From Streptomyces sp. NBC_01267 (lineage in GTDB: Bacteria > Actinomycetota > Actinomycetes > Streptomycetales > Streptomycetaceae): 64,000 bases of DNA. The stretch is from positions 5,397,501 to 5,461,500 of the forward strand of contig NZ_CP108455.1 of NCBI RefSeq assembly GCF_036241575.1, read 5' to 3'. The notes beneath the pieces were generated by a model. That model was not told the DNA's origin, did not search any database, and saw only the letters and a program-made list of their open reading frames with translations. Positions 1-9,889 of this stretch are shown one piece after another. The stretch's first letter is position 1. Each line of letters begins with the position of its first letter. Position numbers and translations under genes: made by a program.

Positions 1-2872
1 CTGCGCCGCCGCGCCGGTGCGCTGGAGCCCCGCCCGGCAGGGCCCGTCGCAGGACGCGCTCACCGGGCTGCTGGAAGCCCCCGGCCGGATACTGCTCGTC
101 ATCGACGACTGGTTCGAGAAGTTCGCCGAGGTGCGGTACGAGGCCTGGGGCGACGCGCTCCGTCAGGTGCACGGCCGCCACCCCGACCGCATCGCCGCGG
201 TCAGTGTCACGACCCGGCCGCTGCCCGACGCCCTGATCGCCCTGGGCCCGGTGGCGCTGCGCGGACTCCGCGCCGAGGCCGCCCGGCGGCGGGTTCTGGA
301 GGCGGCGGGCATCACCGCGGTCGCCCCGCAGGCCGTCAGCCTGGACCGCCCGCCGCGCTTCCCCGACAACCCGCCGCGCGTGCAGAACGTGCCGCGCCGC
401 AACCGCCGCTTCACCGGCCGGGGCGAAATCCTCGACCGGGTGCACGACCACCTCGCCGCGAGCCGGACCGAGGGCGGCGTCCTCGCCCTGTGCGGACCCG
501 GCGGCATCGGCAAGACCCAGATCGCGCTGGAGTACGTCCACCGGTTCAAGGGCGAGTACGACATCGTCTGGTGGGTGGACGCGACCGGCCGGGGCACCGC
601 CCGCGAACAGTTCGGCGCACTCGCCGACGCCCTCGGGGTCCCCACCGGCGCCAACCTCGACCGGTCCATCGCGGCAGCCGTCGAACGGCTCCGCGCCACC
701 GCCGACAGCTGGCTGATCGTGCTCGACGGTGCGGGAGATCCGGCCAAAGTGCAGGCACTGCTGCCGGACGGTCCCGGCCATGTCCTGGTCACCACCAGCC
801 AACAGGAATGGTCCGCCGAGGCCGAACTGGTCCAGGTGAACCGCTTTGAGCGCGAGGAGTCGATCACCTTCGCGGGCCGCCGCTCCGGGCGGCTGTCCGA
901 GTCCGAGGCCGGGCTGCTCGCCGAAGCCGTGGAGGATCTGCCGCTGCTGCTCGACCAGACCGCGGCCTGGCTCGGCATCAACCCGACCGTCGATGTCCTG
1001 GAGTACATCCGGGAGTTGAAGAAGGGCGACCCCGACCGCTTCGGCCTGCTGGCGTCCAAGGAATACCCCGAGTCCTTCCAGGTCGCCTGGGCCAAGACCC
1101 TGAACAGCCTGCACGACCAGGACGTCGGCGCGTGGAAGCTGCTCAACCTGCTCGCCTGCTTCTCCCCGGGCGTCGTGCCCGTACGGCTGCTGCAGGCGGC
1201 CCGCGCGGCCGACCTGCCCAAGCCGCTGGACCGCGTCGTCCCGGAACCCAGCAGCTGGAACTCGGCACTGCGCCGGCTCTCCGAAGTCACCTCCATGCGG
1301 CTGGAGTACGACTCGTCGCCCCGGATGGACGCCGTCACCGTCGGTACCCTGCGGATGCACCGGCTCTTCCACTCCTTCGTACGGCACACCCAGGGCCCCG
1401 ACGAGCGCGCGGAGCTGTCGGCAGCGGCCCTGCGGGTCCTGGTGTCCGCCGACCCGCGCGACCCCACGTCGTCCCGCAACTGGGCCCGGTACGCCGAACT
1501 GATCCCGCACCTGCGGATCTCCGGCGCCCTGGAATCCGCCGACGAGGACGTCCGCACCCTCGTCCTCAACTGCATCGAGTACCTGCGGATGCGCGGCGAG
1601 TACGAGGACGGGCGTTCCCTCAGCCACGAGGCGATAGCGCACTGGCAGCCGGTCTCCGGACCCACCAGCAGGTCCGTCCTGGTCGCCGTCCACCAGAAGG
1701 CCAACATGCTGCGCAGGCTGGGCCGTTACACCGAAGCCGAGTCGGTGGGACGCGCGGTGCTCGACCGCCTCGCCGACAACGGGGACGCCGAGCCGATCGA
1801 GGTGATCCGGGCCAGGGACGGCCTCGGCGGCACGCTGATGGCACTCGGCCGCTACGACGAGGCCCGCGCCCTCCTCGAACAGGCCGCGGCCGAGGCCACC
1901 ACGGCACTGGGCAGCGCCTGGGTGCCGCGCACCCTCTCCGTACGGAACAACCTCGCCGAGGTGATGGGGCTCCAGGGGCACTACGAGGAGTCCCTGCACC
2001 TGCACCGGGAGATCCTGGCAGCCCGGGTCGAACTCCTCGGCGGACGCAATCCGCTCACCCTGCACTCCGCGCTGCGCACCGCCTGGACGCTGCGGCTGCT
2101 CGGCCGCTACCGGGAGGCCCTGGAGATCCAGGAGCACAACTCGCTGCTGCACGGGCAGGAGTTGGACCGCAACCACGGCCAGACGCTGAACGCGGACCAC
2201 AACCTCGCCCTGTGCCTGCGCCGCGAGGGCAAGCTCCTCCAGGCCAGGCAGCTGATGCTCAGCGTCCGCAAACGCCGGACGGCCCGCCGGGGCCGCCGCC
2301 ACCCGGGCACCCTGCGGGCGAGCGCGGACTACGCGATGCTGCTGCGCGAGACCGGTGACATCCGCGCGGCCTACGACCTCGCCGACGACACCGCCGCGCT
2401 GTACGCGGTGCAGCTGGGGGAGGACCACCCCTACGCGGTGGGCACCCGGGCCAATCTGGTGCTGCTGCTCAGCGACGCGGGCGAGCACGAGGGGGCCGGC
2501 GCGCTCGCCGAGCAGACCCTCCGGCGCATGGCCGAGGCCGTGGGCGCCGACCACCCGTGGACCCTGGGCGTCGCCTTCAACACCGCGACGGCCAGGCACC
2601 GGATCGGGGACGACGAGGGCGCCGTACGGCTCGGTGAGGACCTGCTCCGGCGGGCCACCCGCACGCTCGGCGCCCAGCACCCGCTGACCAGCACGATCGC
2701 GGCGGCGCTGGCCCAGGATCTGCGGGCCACCGGCGACGAGGCGCGCGCCGACGCGCTCCAGGCGGACGCGCTGGTGCGGATCACCGCGCTGCTGGGCCGC
2801 GACCACCAGCACGTACGGAGCATCCGGCACGGGATGCAGCGCTACTGGGACTTCGAGCCCCAGCTGTTCTGA
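1..2872 (+). CDS. FxSxx-COOH-system-type NB-ARC/TPR protein (FxsT-like), 5' end outside window
   Basis: The reading frame is open from the first base, so the true start lies upstream; the first in-window start is GTG at 17. The visible 951 residues begin with a short N-terminal region (LLVIDDWFEKF), then an NB-ARC/STAND ATPase with a Walker A loop (GPGGIGKT, near residue 160) and a Walker B-like strand (WLIVLDGAG). Tetratricopeptide repeats of the Kinesin-light-chain type fill the C-terminal half (GRYDEARALLEQA, GEHEGAGALAEQTLRR). The ending YWDFEPQLF is typical of the TPR protein that accompanies FxSxx-COOH peptides and their radical-SAM maturase. From the family, it probably senses or regulates; its partners would lie upstream of the window. 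A generic STAND/TPR regulator is the alternative. Confidence 0.8.
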   Translation, partial: CAAAPVRWSPARQGPSQDALTGLLEAPGRILLVIDDWFEKFAEVRYEAWGDALRQVHGRHPDRIAAVSVTTRPLPDALIALGPVALRGLRAEAARRRVLEAAGITAVAPQAVSLDRPPRFPDNPPRVQNVPRRNRRFTGRGEILDRVHDHLAASRTEGGVLALCGPGGIGKTQIALEYVHRFKGEYDIVWWVDATGRGTAREQFGALADALGVPTGANLDRSIAAAVERLRATADSWLIVLDGAGDPAKVQALLPDGPGHVLVTTSQQEWSAEAELVQVNRFEREESITFAGRRSGRLSESEAGLLAEAVEDLPLLLDQTAAWLGINPTVDVLEYIRELKKGDPDRFGLLASKEYPESFQVAWAKTLNSLHDQDVGAWKLLNLLACFSPGVVPVRLLQAARAADLPKPLDRVVPEPSSWNSALRRLSEVTSMRLEYDSSPRMDAVTVGTLRMHRLFHSFVRHTQGPDERAELSAAALRVLVSADPRDPTSSRNWARYAELIPHLRISGALESADEDVRTLVLNCIEYLRMRGEYEDGRSLSHEAIAHWQPVSGPTSRSVLVAVHQKANMLRRLGRYTEAESVGRAVLDRLADNGDAEPIEVIRARDGLGGTLMALGRYDEARALLEQAAAEATTALGSAWVPRTLSVRNNLAEVMGLQGHYEESLHLHREILAARVELLGGRNPLTLHSALRTAWTLRLLGRYREALEIQEHNSLLHGQELDRNHGQTLNADHNLALCLRREGKLLQARQLMLSVRKRRTARRGRRHPGTLRASADYAMLLRETGDIRAAYDLADDTAALYAVQLGEDHPYAVGTRANLVLLLSDAGEHEGAGALAEQTLRRMAEAVGADHPWTLGVAFNTATARHRIGDDEGAVRLGEDLLRRATRTLGAQHPLTSTIAAALAQDLRATGDEARADALQADALVRITALLGRDHQHVRSIRHGMQRYWDFEPQLF

Positions 2873-2913
2873 CCACGCGGGGCGGCTGCCTCGGAGCAGG
2901 GAACGCCGGAGGA

Positions 2914-2938
2914 CCCGGCCGCATCATCTGCGGCCGGG
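2914..2938. terminator. Bidirectional hairpin terminator
   Basis: A perfect 10-bp stem (CCCGGCCGCA / TGCGGCCGGG) with a TCATC loop lies between two convergent genes, the FxsT-like gene ending at 2872 and kgd ending at 2964. No T-tract follows, as is common in Streptomyces. Confidence 0.8.
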
Positions 2939-2963
2939 CCCTGTACTGCTCTGTCCCTGCTGA

Positions 2964-5900
2964 CTACGCCTCGAAGACCTCGGCGACCAGCTGGGCCTGC
3001 TCCGCCTGGTGGCGCTTGGCGGAGCCGACCGCGGGGGACGAGCCGTGCGGTCGCGAGATGCGACGCAGGCGCTCGCCGTGCGGGACGTCGGCGCCGACCG
3101 CCAGGTCCAGGTGGTCGATCAGGTTGAGCGCGATGAACGGCCACGCACCCTGGTTCGCCGGCTCCTCCTGCGCCCAGAGGTACTTCTCGGCGTTCGGGAA
3201 CTTGGCGATCTCCGCCTGGAGTTCGGCACCCGGCAGCGGGTACAGGCGCTCCAGCCGGATGATCGCGGTGTCCGTGACGCCACGCTTGGTGCGCTCGGCG
3301 TCCAGGTCGTAGTAGACCTTGCCGGCCGTGAAGACGACCTTGCGCACGGCGCTCGGGTCGACGCTGTCGTCCCCGATGACCGGACGGAAGCCGCCCGTGG
3401 TGAACTCCTCCGCCTTCGACGCCGCCGCCTTGAGGCGGAGCATCGACTTCGGGGTGAAGACGACCAGCGGCTTGTGGTGCGGGTTGTGCACCTGCCACCG
3501 CAGGAGGTGGAAGTAGTTCGACGGGAGCGTCGGCATGGCGACCGTCATGTTGTTCTGCGCGCACAGCTGGAGGAAGCGCTCCGGGCGGGCGGACGAGTGG
3601 TCCGGGCCCTGGCCCTCGTAACCGTGCGGGAGGAGCAGGGTGACGCCGGACGTCTGGCCCCACTTCTGCTCGGCGGCCGAGATGTACTCGTCCACCACCG
3701 TCTGCGCGCCGTTGACGAAGTCACCGAACTGCGCTTCCCACATGACCAGTGACTCCGGGCGGGCCAGCGAGTAGCCGTACTCGAAGCCCATCACCGCGTA
3801 CTCGCTGAGCAGCGAGTCGTAGACGTTGTAACGCGCCTGGTCGTCGGAGAGGTAGAGCAGCGGGGTGAAGTCCTCGCCGGTCTTGCGGTCGATGAGGACC
3901 GCGTGCCGCTGGCCGAAGGTGCCACGGCGCGAGTCCTGGCCGGAGAGCCGGACCGGCGTGCCCTCCAGGAGCAGCGAGCCGATGGCGAGGGTCTCGCCCA
4001 TCGCCCAGTCGATCGTTCCGTCGTCGATCATCGCGGCCCGGCGCTGCACCTGCGGCAGCAGCCGCGGGTGCACGGTGATCCGGTCCGGGATGTTGACCTG
4101 GGACTCGGCGATCCGCTTCACGACCTCCTGGGAGATCGCGGTGTCCACGGCGACCGGGAACTCGGCCTGCGGGACGGGAACCGAGACCTCGGCGGGCTCC
4201 GAGGTGGCCTCGCGGACCTCCGCGAAGACCTTCTCCAGCTGGCCCTGGAAGTCCTGCAGCGCCTGCTCGGCCTCTTCCAGCGTGATGTCGCCGCGACCGA
4301 TGAGGGACTCGGTGTAGAGCTTGCGCACCGAGCGCTTCTTGTCGATCAGGTCGTACATCAGCGGCTGCGTGAACGAGGGGTTGTCGGCCTCGTTGTGACC
4401 GCGGCGGCGGTAGCAGATGAGGTCGATGACGACGTCCTTGTTGAACGCCTGACGGAACTCGAAGGCGAGGCGCGCGACGCGCACCACGGCCTCCGGGTCG
4501 TCGCCGTTCACGTGGAAGATCGGCGCCTCGATCATGCGGGCCACGTCGGTGGCGTACATCGACGAGCGGGACGACTCCGGGGCGGCGGTGAAGCCGACCT
4601 GGTTGTTGATCACGATGTGCACGGTGCCGCCGGTGCGGTAGCCGCGCAGCTGCGACATGTTGAGCGTCTCGGCGACGACGCCCTGGCCCGCGAAGGCCGC
4701 GTCGCCGTGCAGCGCCACCGGCAGCACGGTGAAGTCCGTGCCGCCCTTGTTGATGATGTCCTGCTTGGCGCGCGCGATGCCCTCGACGACCGGGTCGACG
4801 GTCTCCAGGTGCGAGGGGTTGGCGGCCAGCGAGACCTTGATCTGCTCGCCGTCGAGCCCGGTGAAGGTGCCCTCGGAACCGAGGTGGTACTTCACGTCGC
4901 CGGAGCCGTGCATCGACTTCGGGTCGAGGTTGCCCTCGAACTCGCGGAAGATCTGCGCGTACGACTTGCCGACGATGTTGGCCAGCACGTTGAGACGGCC
5001 GCGGTGGGCCATCCCGATGACGACCTCGTCCAGGCGCGACTCGGCAGCCGAGTCGATGACCGCGTCGAGCAGCGGGATGACGGACTCGCCGCCTTCGAGC
5101 GAGAAGCGCTTCTGGCCGACGTACTTGGTCTGCAGGAAGGTCTCGAACGCCTCGGCGGAGTTCAGCCGGCGCAGGATGCGCAGCTGCTCCTCGCGCTCGG
5201 GCTTGGCGTGCGCGCCGCGCTCGATGCGGTCCTGGATCCACTTGCGCTGCTTCGGGTCCTGGATGTGCATGAACTCGACGCCCGTGGTGCGGCAGTACGA
5301 GTCGCGCAGCACACCGAGGATGTCGCGCAGCTTCATCATCGACTTGCCCGCGAACCCGCCGACGGCGAACTCCCGCTCCAGGTCCCAGAGCGTCAGGCCG
5401 TGCTCGATGATGTCGAGGTCGGGGTGCTTGCGCTGCTTGTACTCCAGCGGGTCGGTGTCGGCCATGACGTGGCCGCGGACCCGGTAGGCGTGGATCAGCT
5501 CGAAGACGCGGGCGGCCTTCGTGACGTCGTTGTCGTGCGAGACGTCGATGTCCTTGAGCCAGCGGACCGGCTCGTACGGGATGCGCAGCGCCTCGAAGAG
5601 GTCGTCGTAGAAGCCGTTCTCGCCGAGCAGCAGGTTGGCGAGGATCCGCAGGAACTCGCCGGAGGCGGCGCCCTGGATGACCCGGTGGTCGTACGTCGAG
5701 GTCAGCGTCATGACCTTCGAGATGCCCAGCTTGTTCAGGGTGTCCTGCGAGGTGCCCTGGAACTCGGCCGGGTAGTCCATCGCGCCGACGCCCATGATGA
5801 GGCCCTGTCCGGGCATCAGGCGGGGCACCGAGTGGACGGTGCCGATGCCGCCGGGGTTCGTCAGCGACGCGGTGACGCCGGTGAAGTCGTCCATCGTCAG

Positions 5901-6824
5901 CTTGTTCGCGCGGGCGCGGCGGACGATGTCCTCGTACGCCTGCCAGAACTCGAAGAAGTCGAGGGTCTCGGCCTTCTTGATCGCCGCGACGACGAGCTGG
6001 CGGTCACCGTTCGGCTTCACCAGGTCGATGGCGAGGCCGAGGTTCACGTGCGCCGGCTTGACCAGCGTCGGCTTGCCGTCCTTCACCGCGAAGGAGTGGT
6101 TCATCGACGGCATGGCCTTGAGGGCCTGCACCATCGCGAAGCCGATGAGGTGGGTGAAGGAGATCTTCCCGCCCCGCGCGCGCTTCAGGTGGTTGTTGAT
6201 GACGATGCGGTTGTCGAACAGCAGCTTCACCGGGACGGCGCGGACGGACGTGGCCGTCGGCAGCTCCAGCGAGGCGTTCATGTTCTTCGCCACGGCGGCC
6301 GACGGGCCACGCAGCGTCACCAGCTCGGGGCCCGCGGGGGCCTCGGCGGCCGGCTCGGCCTCGGCGGGCGCCTTCGCGGCTGCGGGCTTCGCCGCCGGGA
6401 CGGCGGGCGCGGCAGCGGTGGCTGCGGGCTTCGCGACGACAGGCGCGGGCTGAGCGGCCGGAGCAGCCGGAGCCACGGGCTGCGCGGCGGGTGCCTGGAC
6501 GGCGGCAGGGGCCGGTGCGGCGTTGGTGGCCGCAGCCCCCGCGGCTGCGCCACCCTGCGCGACGCTCTGGCCGTTCGCACTGGACTGATGGGGAGCGCTC
6601 GCGCTCACCGGCTCCGCACCCGCGGTGGGAGCACCGGCAGAGCCGGGCTTGTAGTCGGCGAAGAAGTCCCACCAGGCTCGGTCAACCGAATTCGGATCCT
6701 GGAGGTACTGCTGGTAGATCTCGTCGACAAGCCACTCATTGGGACCAAAAGCGTCAGCAGGGCTCTTACCCTGCCCCTCTTGGTCGGTCGAGATGCTCGA
6801 GTTACTGGGGGACTGAGACGACAC
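2964..6824 (-). CDS. kgd: Multifunctional 2-oxoglutarate dehydrogenase E1/E2-like (Kgd)
   Basis: TCA-cycle enzyme of the actinobacterial fused type, which decarboxylates 2-oxoglutarate with thiamine diphosphate and carries a succinyltransferase domain. An N-terminal segment ([19 protein letters not shown]) is followed by an Ala/Pro-rich linker to about residue 165, an E2-like acyltransferase domain ending in the active-site motif [13 protein letters not shown], and the E1 domain with [21 protein letters not shown] and the transketolase-like pyrimidine-binding part. The frame opens at GTG 6851, but GTG 6824 is preferred: GAAGAGGG sits 11 nt before it and [11 protein letters not shown] is the usual family N-terminus, giving about 1286 residues. 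The gene follows a sensor kinase on the same strand after about 270 bp, so it probably has its own promoter. Confidence 0.96.
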   Translation of the reverse strand: MSSQSPSNSSISTDQEGQGKSPADAFGPNEWLVDEIYQQYLQDPNSVDRAWWDFFADYKPGSAGAPTAGAEPVSASAPHQSSANGQSVAQGGAAAGAAATNAAPAPAAVQAPAAQPVAPAAPAAQPAPVVAKPAATAAAPAVPAAKPAAAKAPAEAEPAAEAPAGPELVTLRGPSAAVAKNMNASLELPTATSVRAVPVKLLFDNRIVINNHLKRARGGKISFTHLIGFAMVQALKAMPSMNHSFAVKDGKPTLVKPAHVNLGLAIDLVKPNGDRQLVVAAIKKAETLDFFEFWQAYEDIVRRARANKLTMDDFTGVTASLTNPGGIGTVHSVPRLMPGQGLIMGVGAMDYPAEFQGTSQDTLNKLGISKVMTLTSTYDHRVIQGAASGEFLRILANLLLGENGFYDDLFEALRIPYEPVRWLKDIDVSHDNDVTKAARVFELIHAYRVRGHVMADTDPLEYKQRKHPDLDIIEHGLTLWDLEREFAVGGFAGKSMMKLRDILGVLRDSYCRTTGVEFMHIQDPKQRKWIQDRIERGAHAKPEREEQLRILRRLNSAEAFETFLQTKYVGQKRFSLEGGESVIPLLDAVIDSAAESRLDEVVIGMAHRGRLNVLANIVGKSYAQIFREFEGNLDPKSMHGSGDVKYHLGSEGTFTGLDGEQIKVSLAANPSHLETVDPVVEGIARAKQDIINKGGTDFTVLPVALHGDAAFAGQGVVAETLNMSQLRGYRTGGTVHIVINNQVGFTAAPESSRSSMYATDVARMIEAPIFHVNGDDPEAVVRVARLAFEFRQAFNKDVVIDLICYRRRGHNEADNPSFTQPLMYDLIDKKRSVRKLYTESLIGRGDITLEEAEQALQDFQGQLEKVFAEVREATSEPAEVSVPVPQAEFPVAVDTAISQEVVKRIAESQVNIPDRITVHPRLLPQVQRRAAMIDDGTIDWAMGETLAIGSLLLEGTPVRLSGQDSRRGTFGQRHAVLIDRKTGEDFTPLLYLSDDQARYNVYDSLLSEYAVMGFEYGYSLARPESLVMWEAQFGDFVNGAQTVVDEYISAAEQKWGQTSGVTLLLPHGYEGQGPDHSSARPERFLQLCAQNNMTVAMPTLPSNYFHLLRWQVHNPHHKPLVVFTPKSMLRLKAAASKAEEFTTGGFRPVIGDDSVDPSAVRKVVFTAGKVYYDLDAERTKRGVTDTAIIRLERLYPLPGAELQAEIAKFPNAEKYLWAQEEPANQGAWPFIALNLIDHLDLAVGADVPHGERLRRISRPHGSSPAVGSAKRHQAEQAQLVAEVFEA

Positions 6825-7093
6825 GGCGGCAACCGCCCTCTTCCGCTTCACAAGGTGATGGACAGCGGAAATAAAGGCTACGCCTCCCTGGCCTGGAGGT
6901 GCAGGCCGGGCGGGCCATCGTCGCGTAAGTCACACTCGAAAGCTGGTTTCGGGGAGGGAATTGGCGGGAAACATGCGTGGTTCCGCGCCATTCGGGTACG
7001 ACGCTCCACGGCCACTGCCCCTTGGGCAGCAGTCCCTGACCTGCTCACGCGCGGCTTCTTCACAGAACGCGCGCTTCCGCTTCGAACCTTACG

Positions 7094-8194
7094 TCAAGCT
7101 GATGTCCGGGATACGCCCGGAAGAGTGACGCGAATCCGGCAACCACGGGATGATTCGGCCACCCCGATCCGCCCGCCGTGAAGATCCACCGCCCACCGCG
7201 CGATGGCCAGGCCCAGTCCGGTGCCGCCGTCGCTGCCGGGACCGTGCGGGGACGGCGCCCGACCCCGGTTGAAGCGCTCGAACACCCGGTGCCGCTCCTG
7301 CTCGGGGATGCCGGGACCCTCGTCCACGACCTCCAGGTCCAGCGACTCCGGCTGCCGGCCGCGCCGTGCGCGGACCGTGACCCGGCCGTGCGGCGGGGAG
7401 TGCTTCACCGCGTTGTCGATCAGGTTGGCGACCACCTGGTGCAGCCGCTCCGCGTCCGCGTGCGCGGTCAGCTCGGGCGGCGAGACGTCCAGGTGGAGAT
7501 GGACGTCCGTACGGCTGTGCTGGCCCCCGGAGCCCGAGGTGCCCCTGCGGTGCGCGGAGGCGAGGTTCGCCTCCTTCAGTACGCCCGAGAGGTACGGCCA
7601 CACCTCGAAGCGGCTCGCCTTCAGCGGTACGACACCGTTGTCCAGGCGGGACAGGTCGAGCAGCGTCTCCACGAGGCGGCCCAGCCGCTCGGTCTGTTTC
7701 AGTGCGGTACGCATCGTCTCGGGATCCGCGGCCGAGACCCCGTCCACGACGTTCTCCAGCACGGCCCGCAGCGCCGCGATCGGCGTCCGCAGCTCATGGG
7801 AGACATTCGCCACCAGCTCCTTGCGGTGCCGGTCCACGGCCTCCAGGTCCTCGGCCATGCGGTTGATGGTCGACGCCAGGTCACCCAGCTCGTCCCTGCG
7901 GTCCGCGCCGCTGACCCGCCGCGTGTAGTCGCCGTGCGAGATCGACCGCGCGACCGTGTTCATCTCGTCCAGCGGCGAGGTCAGGCTGTGCGCCACGAAC
8001 TGGGTGATCAGCATCGAGGCGATCACCGAGAAGACGGTGATGAAACGCAGCTCGGTCTTGGTGCGCAGGGCCACCAGCAGCAGCCCGGTGGTGATGAAGA
8101 CCGAGACCACCACGAGCGTGCCGAGCTTGGCCTTGATCGATACAGGGAGGGGCCGCTGCCGGTTCCAGGCCCAGCGGAACCGCGTCCGGCTCAT
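7094..8194 (-). CDS. Sensor histidine kinase
   Basis: Membrane sensor kinase of a two-component pair. Two hydrophobic segments occur near the N-terminus (GTLVVVSVFITTGLLLVAL, then FITVFSVIASMLITQFVA), with little extracellular sequence between them. A HAMP-like linker, a HisKA dimerisation helix (VSHELRTP, phospho-accepting His) and a HATPase_c domain (NLIDNAVKHSP, DEGPGIP, GTGLGLAIA) follow. The start is ATG 8194, which overlaps the TGA of the upstream response regulator as ATGA, so the two are translationally coupled; an upstream extension of the frame runs through the regulator gene. The stimulus is unknown, and the short periplasmic loop suggests intramembrane or envelope sensing. Confidence 0.93.
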   Translation of the reverse strand: MSRTRFRWAWNRQRPLPVSIKAKLGTLVVVSVFITTGLLLVALRTKTELRFITVFSVIASMLITQFVAHSLTSPLDEMNTVARSISHGDYTRRVSGADRRDELGDLASTINRMAEDLEAVDRHRKELVANVSHELRTPIAALRAVLENVVDGVSAADPETMRTALKQTERLGRLVETLLDLSRLDNGVVPLKASRFEVWPYLSGVLKEANLASAHRRGTSGSGGQHSRTDVHLHLDVSPPELTAHADAERLHQVVANLIDNAVKHSPPHGRVTVRARRGRQPESLDLEVVDEGPGIPEQERHRVFERFNRGRAPSPHGPGSDGGTGLGLAIARWAVDLHGGRIGVAESSRGCRIRVTLPGVSRTSA

Positions 8195-8928
8195 GGCGCC
8201 GGGGTCTCCAGCGCGTAGCCGACGCCGTGGACCGTACGGATGCGCTCCGCGCCGATCTTCCGGCGCAGCGCCTTGATGTGGCTGTCGACGGTACGGGTGC
8301 CCGACGCGTCGGCCCAGTCCCACACCTCGGCGAGCAGCTGCTCCCGGGAGAGGACCGCGCGCGGCGTGTTCGCCAGGCAGACCAGCAGGTCGAACTCGGT
8401 GGGCGTCAGGTGCACGTCGTCGTTGCGCACCCGCACCCGGCGCTGGGCGTGGTCGATCTCCAGCTCGCCGAGGCGGAGGATCCCGCTGCGCGGCGTCGAG
8501 GCGGCGATCGTCGCCCGCTCGACCCGGCGCAGCAGGACGTGCACCCGCGCCGCCAGCTCACGCATCGAGAACGGCTTGGTCATGTAGTCGTCGGCGCCGA
8601 CACCGAGGCCGACCAGCATGTCGGTCTCGTCGTCCCGCGCGGTCAGCATCAGTACGGGCACCGGCCGCTGCGCCTGGACGCGACGGCAGACCTCAAGGCC
8701 GTCGAAGCCCGGCAGCATCACGTCGAGGACCATCAGATCCGGCTGCCAGCCCTGTGCCGCGTCCACGGCGGCCGGGCCGTCCGTGGCCGTCTGCACCTGG
8801 AAACCCTCGGCTCGCAGCCGGGCGGCAATGGCGTCGACGATTGTCGGGTCGTCCTCGACGACCAGCACCCGGCGCTGGGCGCCGGGGGTAGCCGCGACGC
8901 CGTTGTGGGTGGTGTGTGTCTGCTCCAT
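8191..8928 (-). CDS. OmpR-family response regulator
   Basis: DNA-binding regulator partnered with the kinase downstream. The receiver domain shows the acidic pocket (VVEDDPT), the phospho-acceptor Asp in LMVLDVMLPG, the conserved Thr (MLTARDD) and Lys (MTKPF). The C-terminal winged helix carries RTVDSHIKALRRKIG and IRTVHGVGYALE. ATG 8928 is chosen because AGGGG precedes it by a normal spacing and the upstream extension of the frame has no regulator-like sequence; this gives 245 residues. Its promoter region holds three tandem 13-15 bp repeats (8962-9002) that could be the autoregulatory binding site, since OmpR-type regulators bind tandem direct repeats. Confidence 0.94.
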   Translation of the reverse strand: MEQTHTTHNGVAATPGAQRRVLVVEDDPTIVDAIAARLRAEGFQVQTATDGPAAVDAAQGWQPDLMVLDVMLPGFDGLEVCRRVQAQRPVPVLMLTARDDETDMLVGLGVGADDYMTKPFSMRELAARVHVLLRRVERATIAASTPRSGILRLGELEIDHAQRRVRVRNDDVHLTPTEFDLLVCLANTPRAVLSREQLLAEVWDWADASGTRTVDSHIKALRRKIGAERIRTVHGVGYALETPAP

Positions 8929-8961
8929 CGCCCGCCCCTGGAAGTGCGCTCTTGGTCTGCG

Positions 8962-9002
8962 TTCTGATACGGCGTTCTGATACGGCGTTCTTAGATACGG
9001 CG
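8962..9002. promoter_or_regulatory. Tandem direct repeats upstream of the response regulator
   Basis: Two exact copies of TTCTGATACGGCG lie head to tail (8962-8974, 8975-8987), followed by a variant with two extra bases (TTCTTAGATACGGCG, 8988-9002). They start 34 bp before the regulator ATG. The spacing fits side-by-side OmpR-family dimers, but the binding is inferred. Confidence 0.5.
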
Positions 9003-9052
9003 TCCACATCTCTGTGTCGGTGAGCAGACTAGATGCACGGACGCCATCCCGG

Positions 9053-9802
9053 CTACGCAGGGCGAACAGCGAGATGGACCACGTCAGGCACGCCCCGGGC
9101 AACTGCGATCTCTTCGGTTCTTACCCCACTGAATCCGGCATTCCACAAGGCATCCTCGAATTTCGCCGAGGGCTGGGCGGACCAGACCGCAAGGATTCCT
9201 TCTGGTTTGAGCCGGTTCATGCAGGCCGCGAGTCCGCTCGGTGTGTACAGCCCCTCGTTGTCCTCGGTGACCGTCCAGTCCGGGCCATTGTCGATGTCCA
9301 GACACAAGGCGTCATATGCCGCCGCGGATTCGCGCATGTGGGCGACCAGATCGGTGGGCAGGATCACAGTGCGCGGATCGGCCAGTGCGGCGCCGGAGAT
9401 CCGGGTGAGGGGGCCTTCGAGATGACGGTCGTGCCAGTCGATGATGGCCTGTTCGCGCTCGACGACGGTGATCGGTCCCCACCGGGGGTCGGCCGCGGCA
9501 TGGGCGAGCGAGAAACCCACGCCGAGACCGCCGATGAGCAGCGCGGGGTTGGCGCGGCCGGCGGGCAGGGCATCCAGTGCCGCATCGATCAGCAGCCGCT
9601 CCGAGCGGCCGTCCGAGGTGTCCATCAGGAAACAGCCGTTGGCGATGATCTCGAAGTGCTCACCGCGTTCCCGCAGGACGACTTCGCCGTACGGGCCCTC
9701 GCGCCGGTCAAGAGTGCGTACGTCTTCGATGGTGATCCCCTCCTGGGTCGGGCCCCCGACGCCGCGGGTGGTGCCGGGGTTGCTTCGTGTGGCGCAGGTC
9801 AT
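9053..9802 (-). CDS. Spermidine synthase-like / SAM-dependent methyltransferase-fold protein
   Basis: About 249 residues with a Rossmann-type SAM-binding fold: the glycine-rich loop LLIGGLGVGFSLA, the acidic strand end ITVVEREQAII and the later motif YDALCLDIDNGPDW recall spermidine synthases and related methyltransferases. The substrate is unknown. ATG 9802 is the first canonical start giving a sensible protein. However, the best Shine-Dalgarno (AGGAGG) sits inside the gene, 8 nt before an ATC codon at 9730, so the true start may be further in. The gene is divergent from the rhomboid-like gene at 9890 and shares an 87-bp intergenic region with it. Confidence 0.75.
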   Translation of the reverse strand: MTCATRSNPGTTRGVGGPTQEGITIEDVRTLDRREGPYGEVVLRERGEHFEIIANGCFLMDTSDGRSERLLIDAALDALPAGRANPALLIGGLGVGFSLAHAAADPRWGPITVVEREQAIIDWHDRHLEGPLTRISGAALADPRTVILPTDLVAHMRESAAAYDALCLDIDNGPDWTVTEDNEGLYTPSGLAACMNRLKPEGILAVWSAQPSAKFEDALWNAGFSGVRTEEIAVARGVPDVVHLAVRPA

Positions 9803-9889
9803 AGCCGGGACCGGAGACTGTTCCCGGGACCCAGCGTTGGGACAAGTGGGCGCGAACGGACGGACCGACGGCCGACAGGACAGACAGCA

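Noticed and set aside
3903..7181. A 1092-codon open frame on the plus strand opposite kgd
   Set aside because: Mirror frame of a long GC-rich gene; it has no family motifs, and the kgd protein on the other strand is unmistakable.
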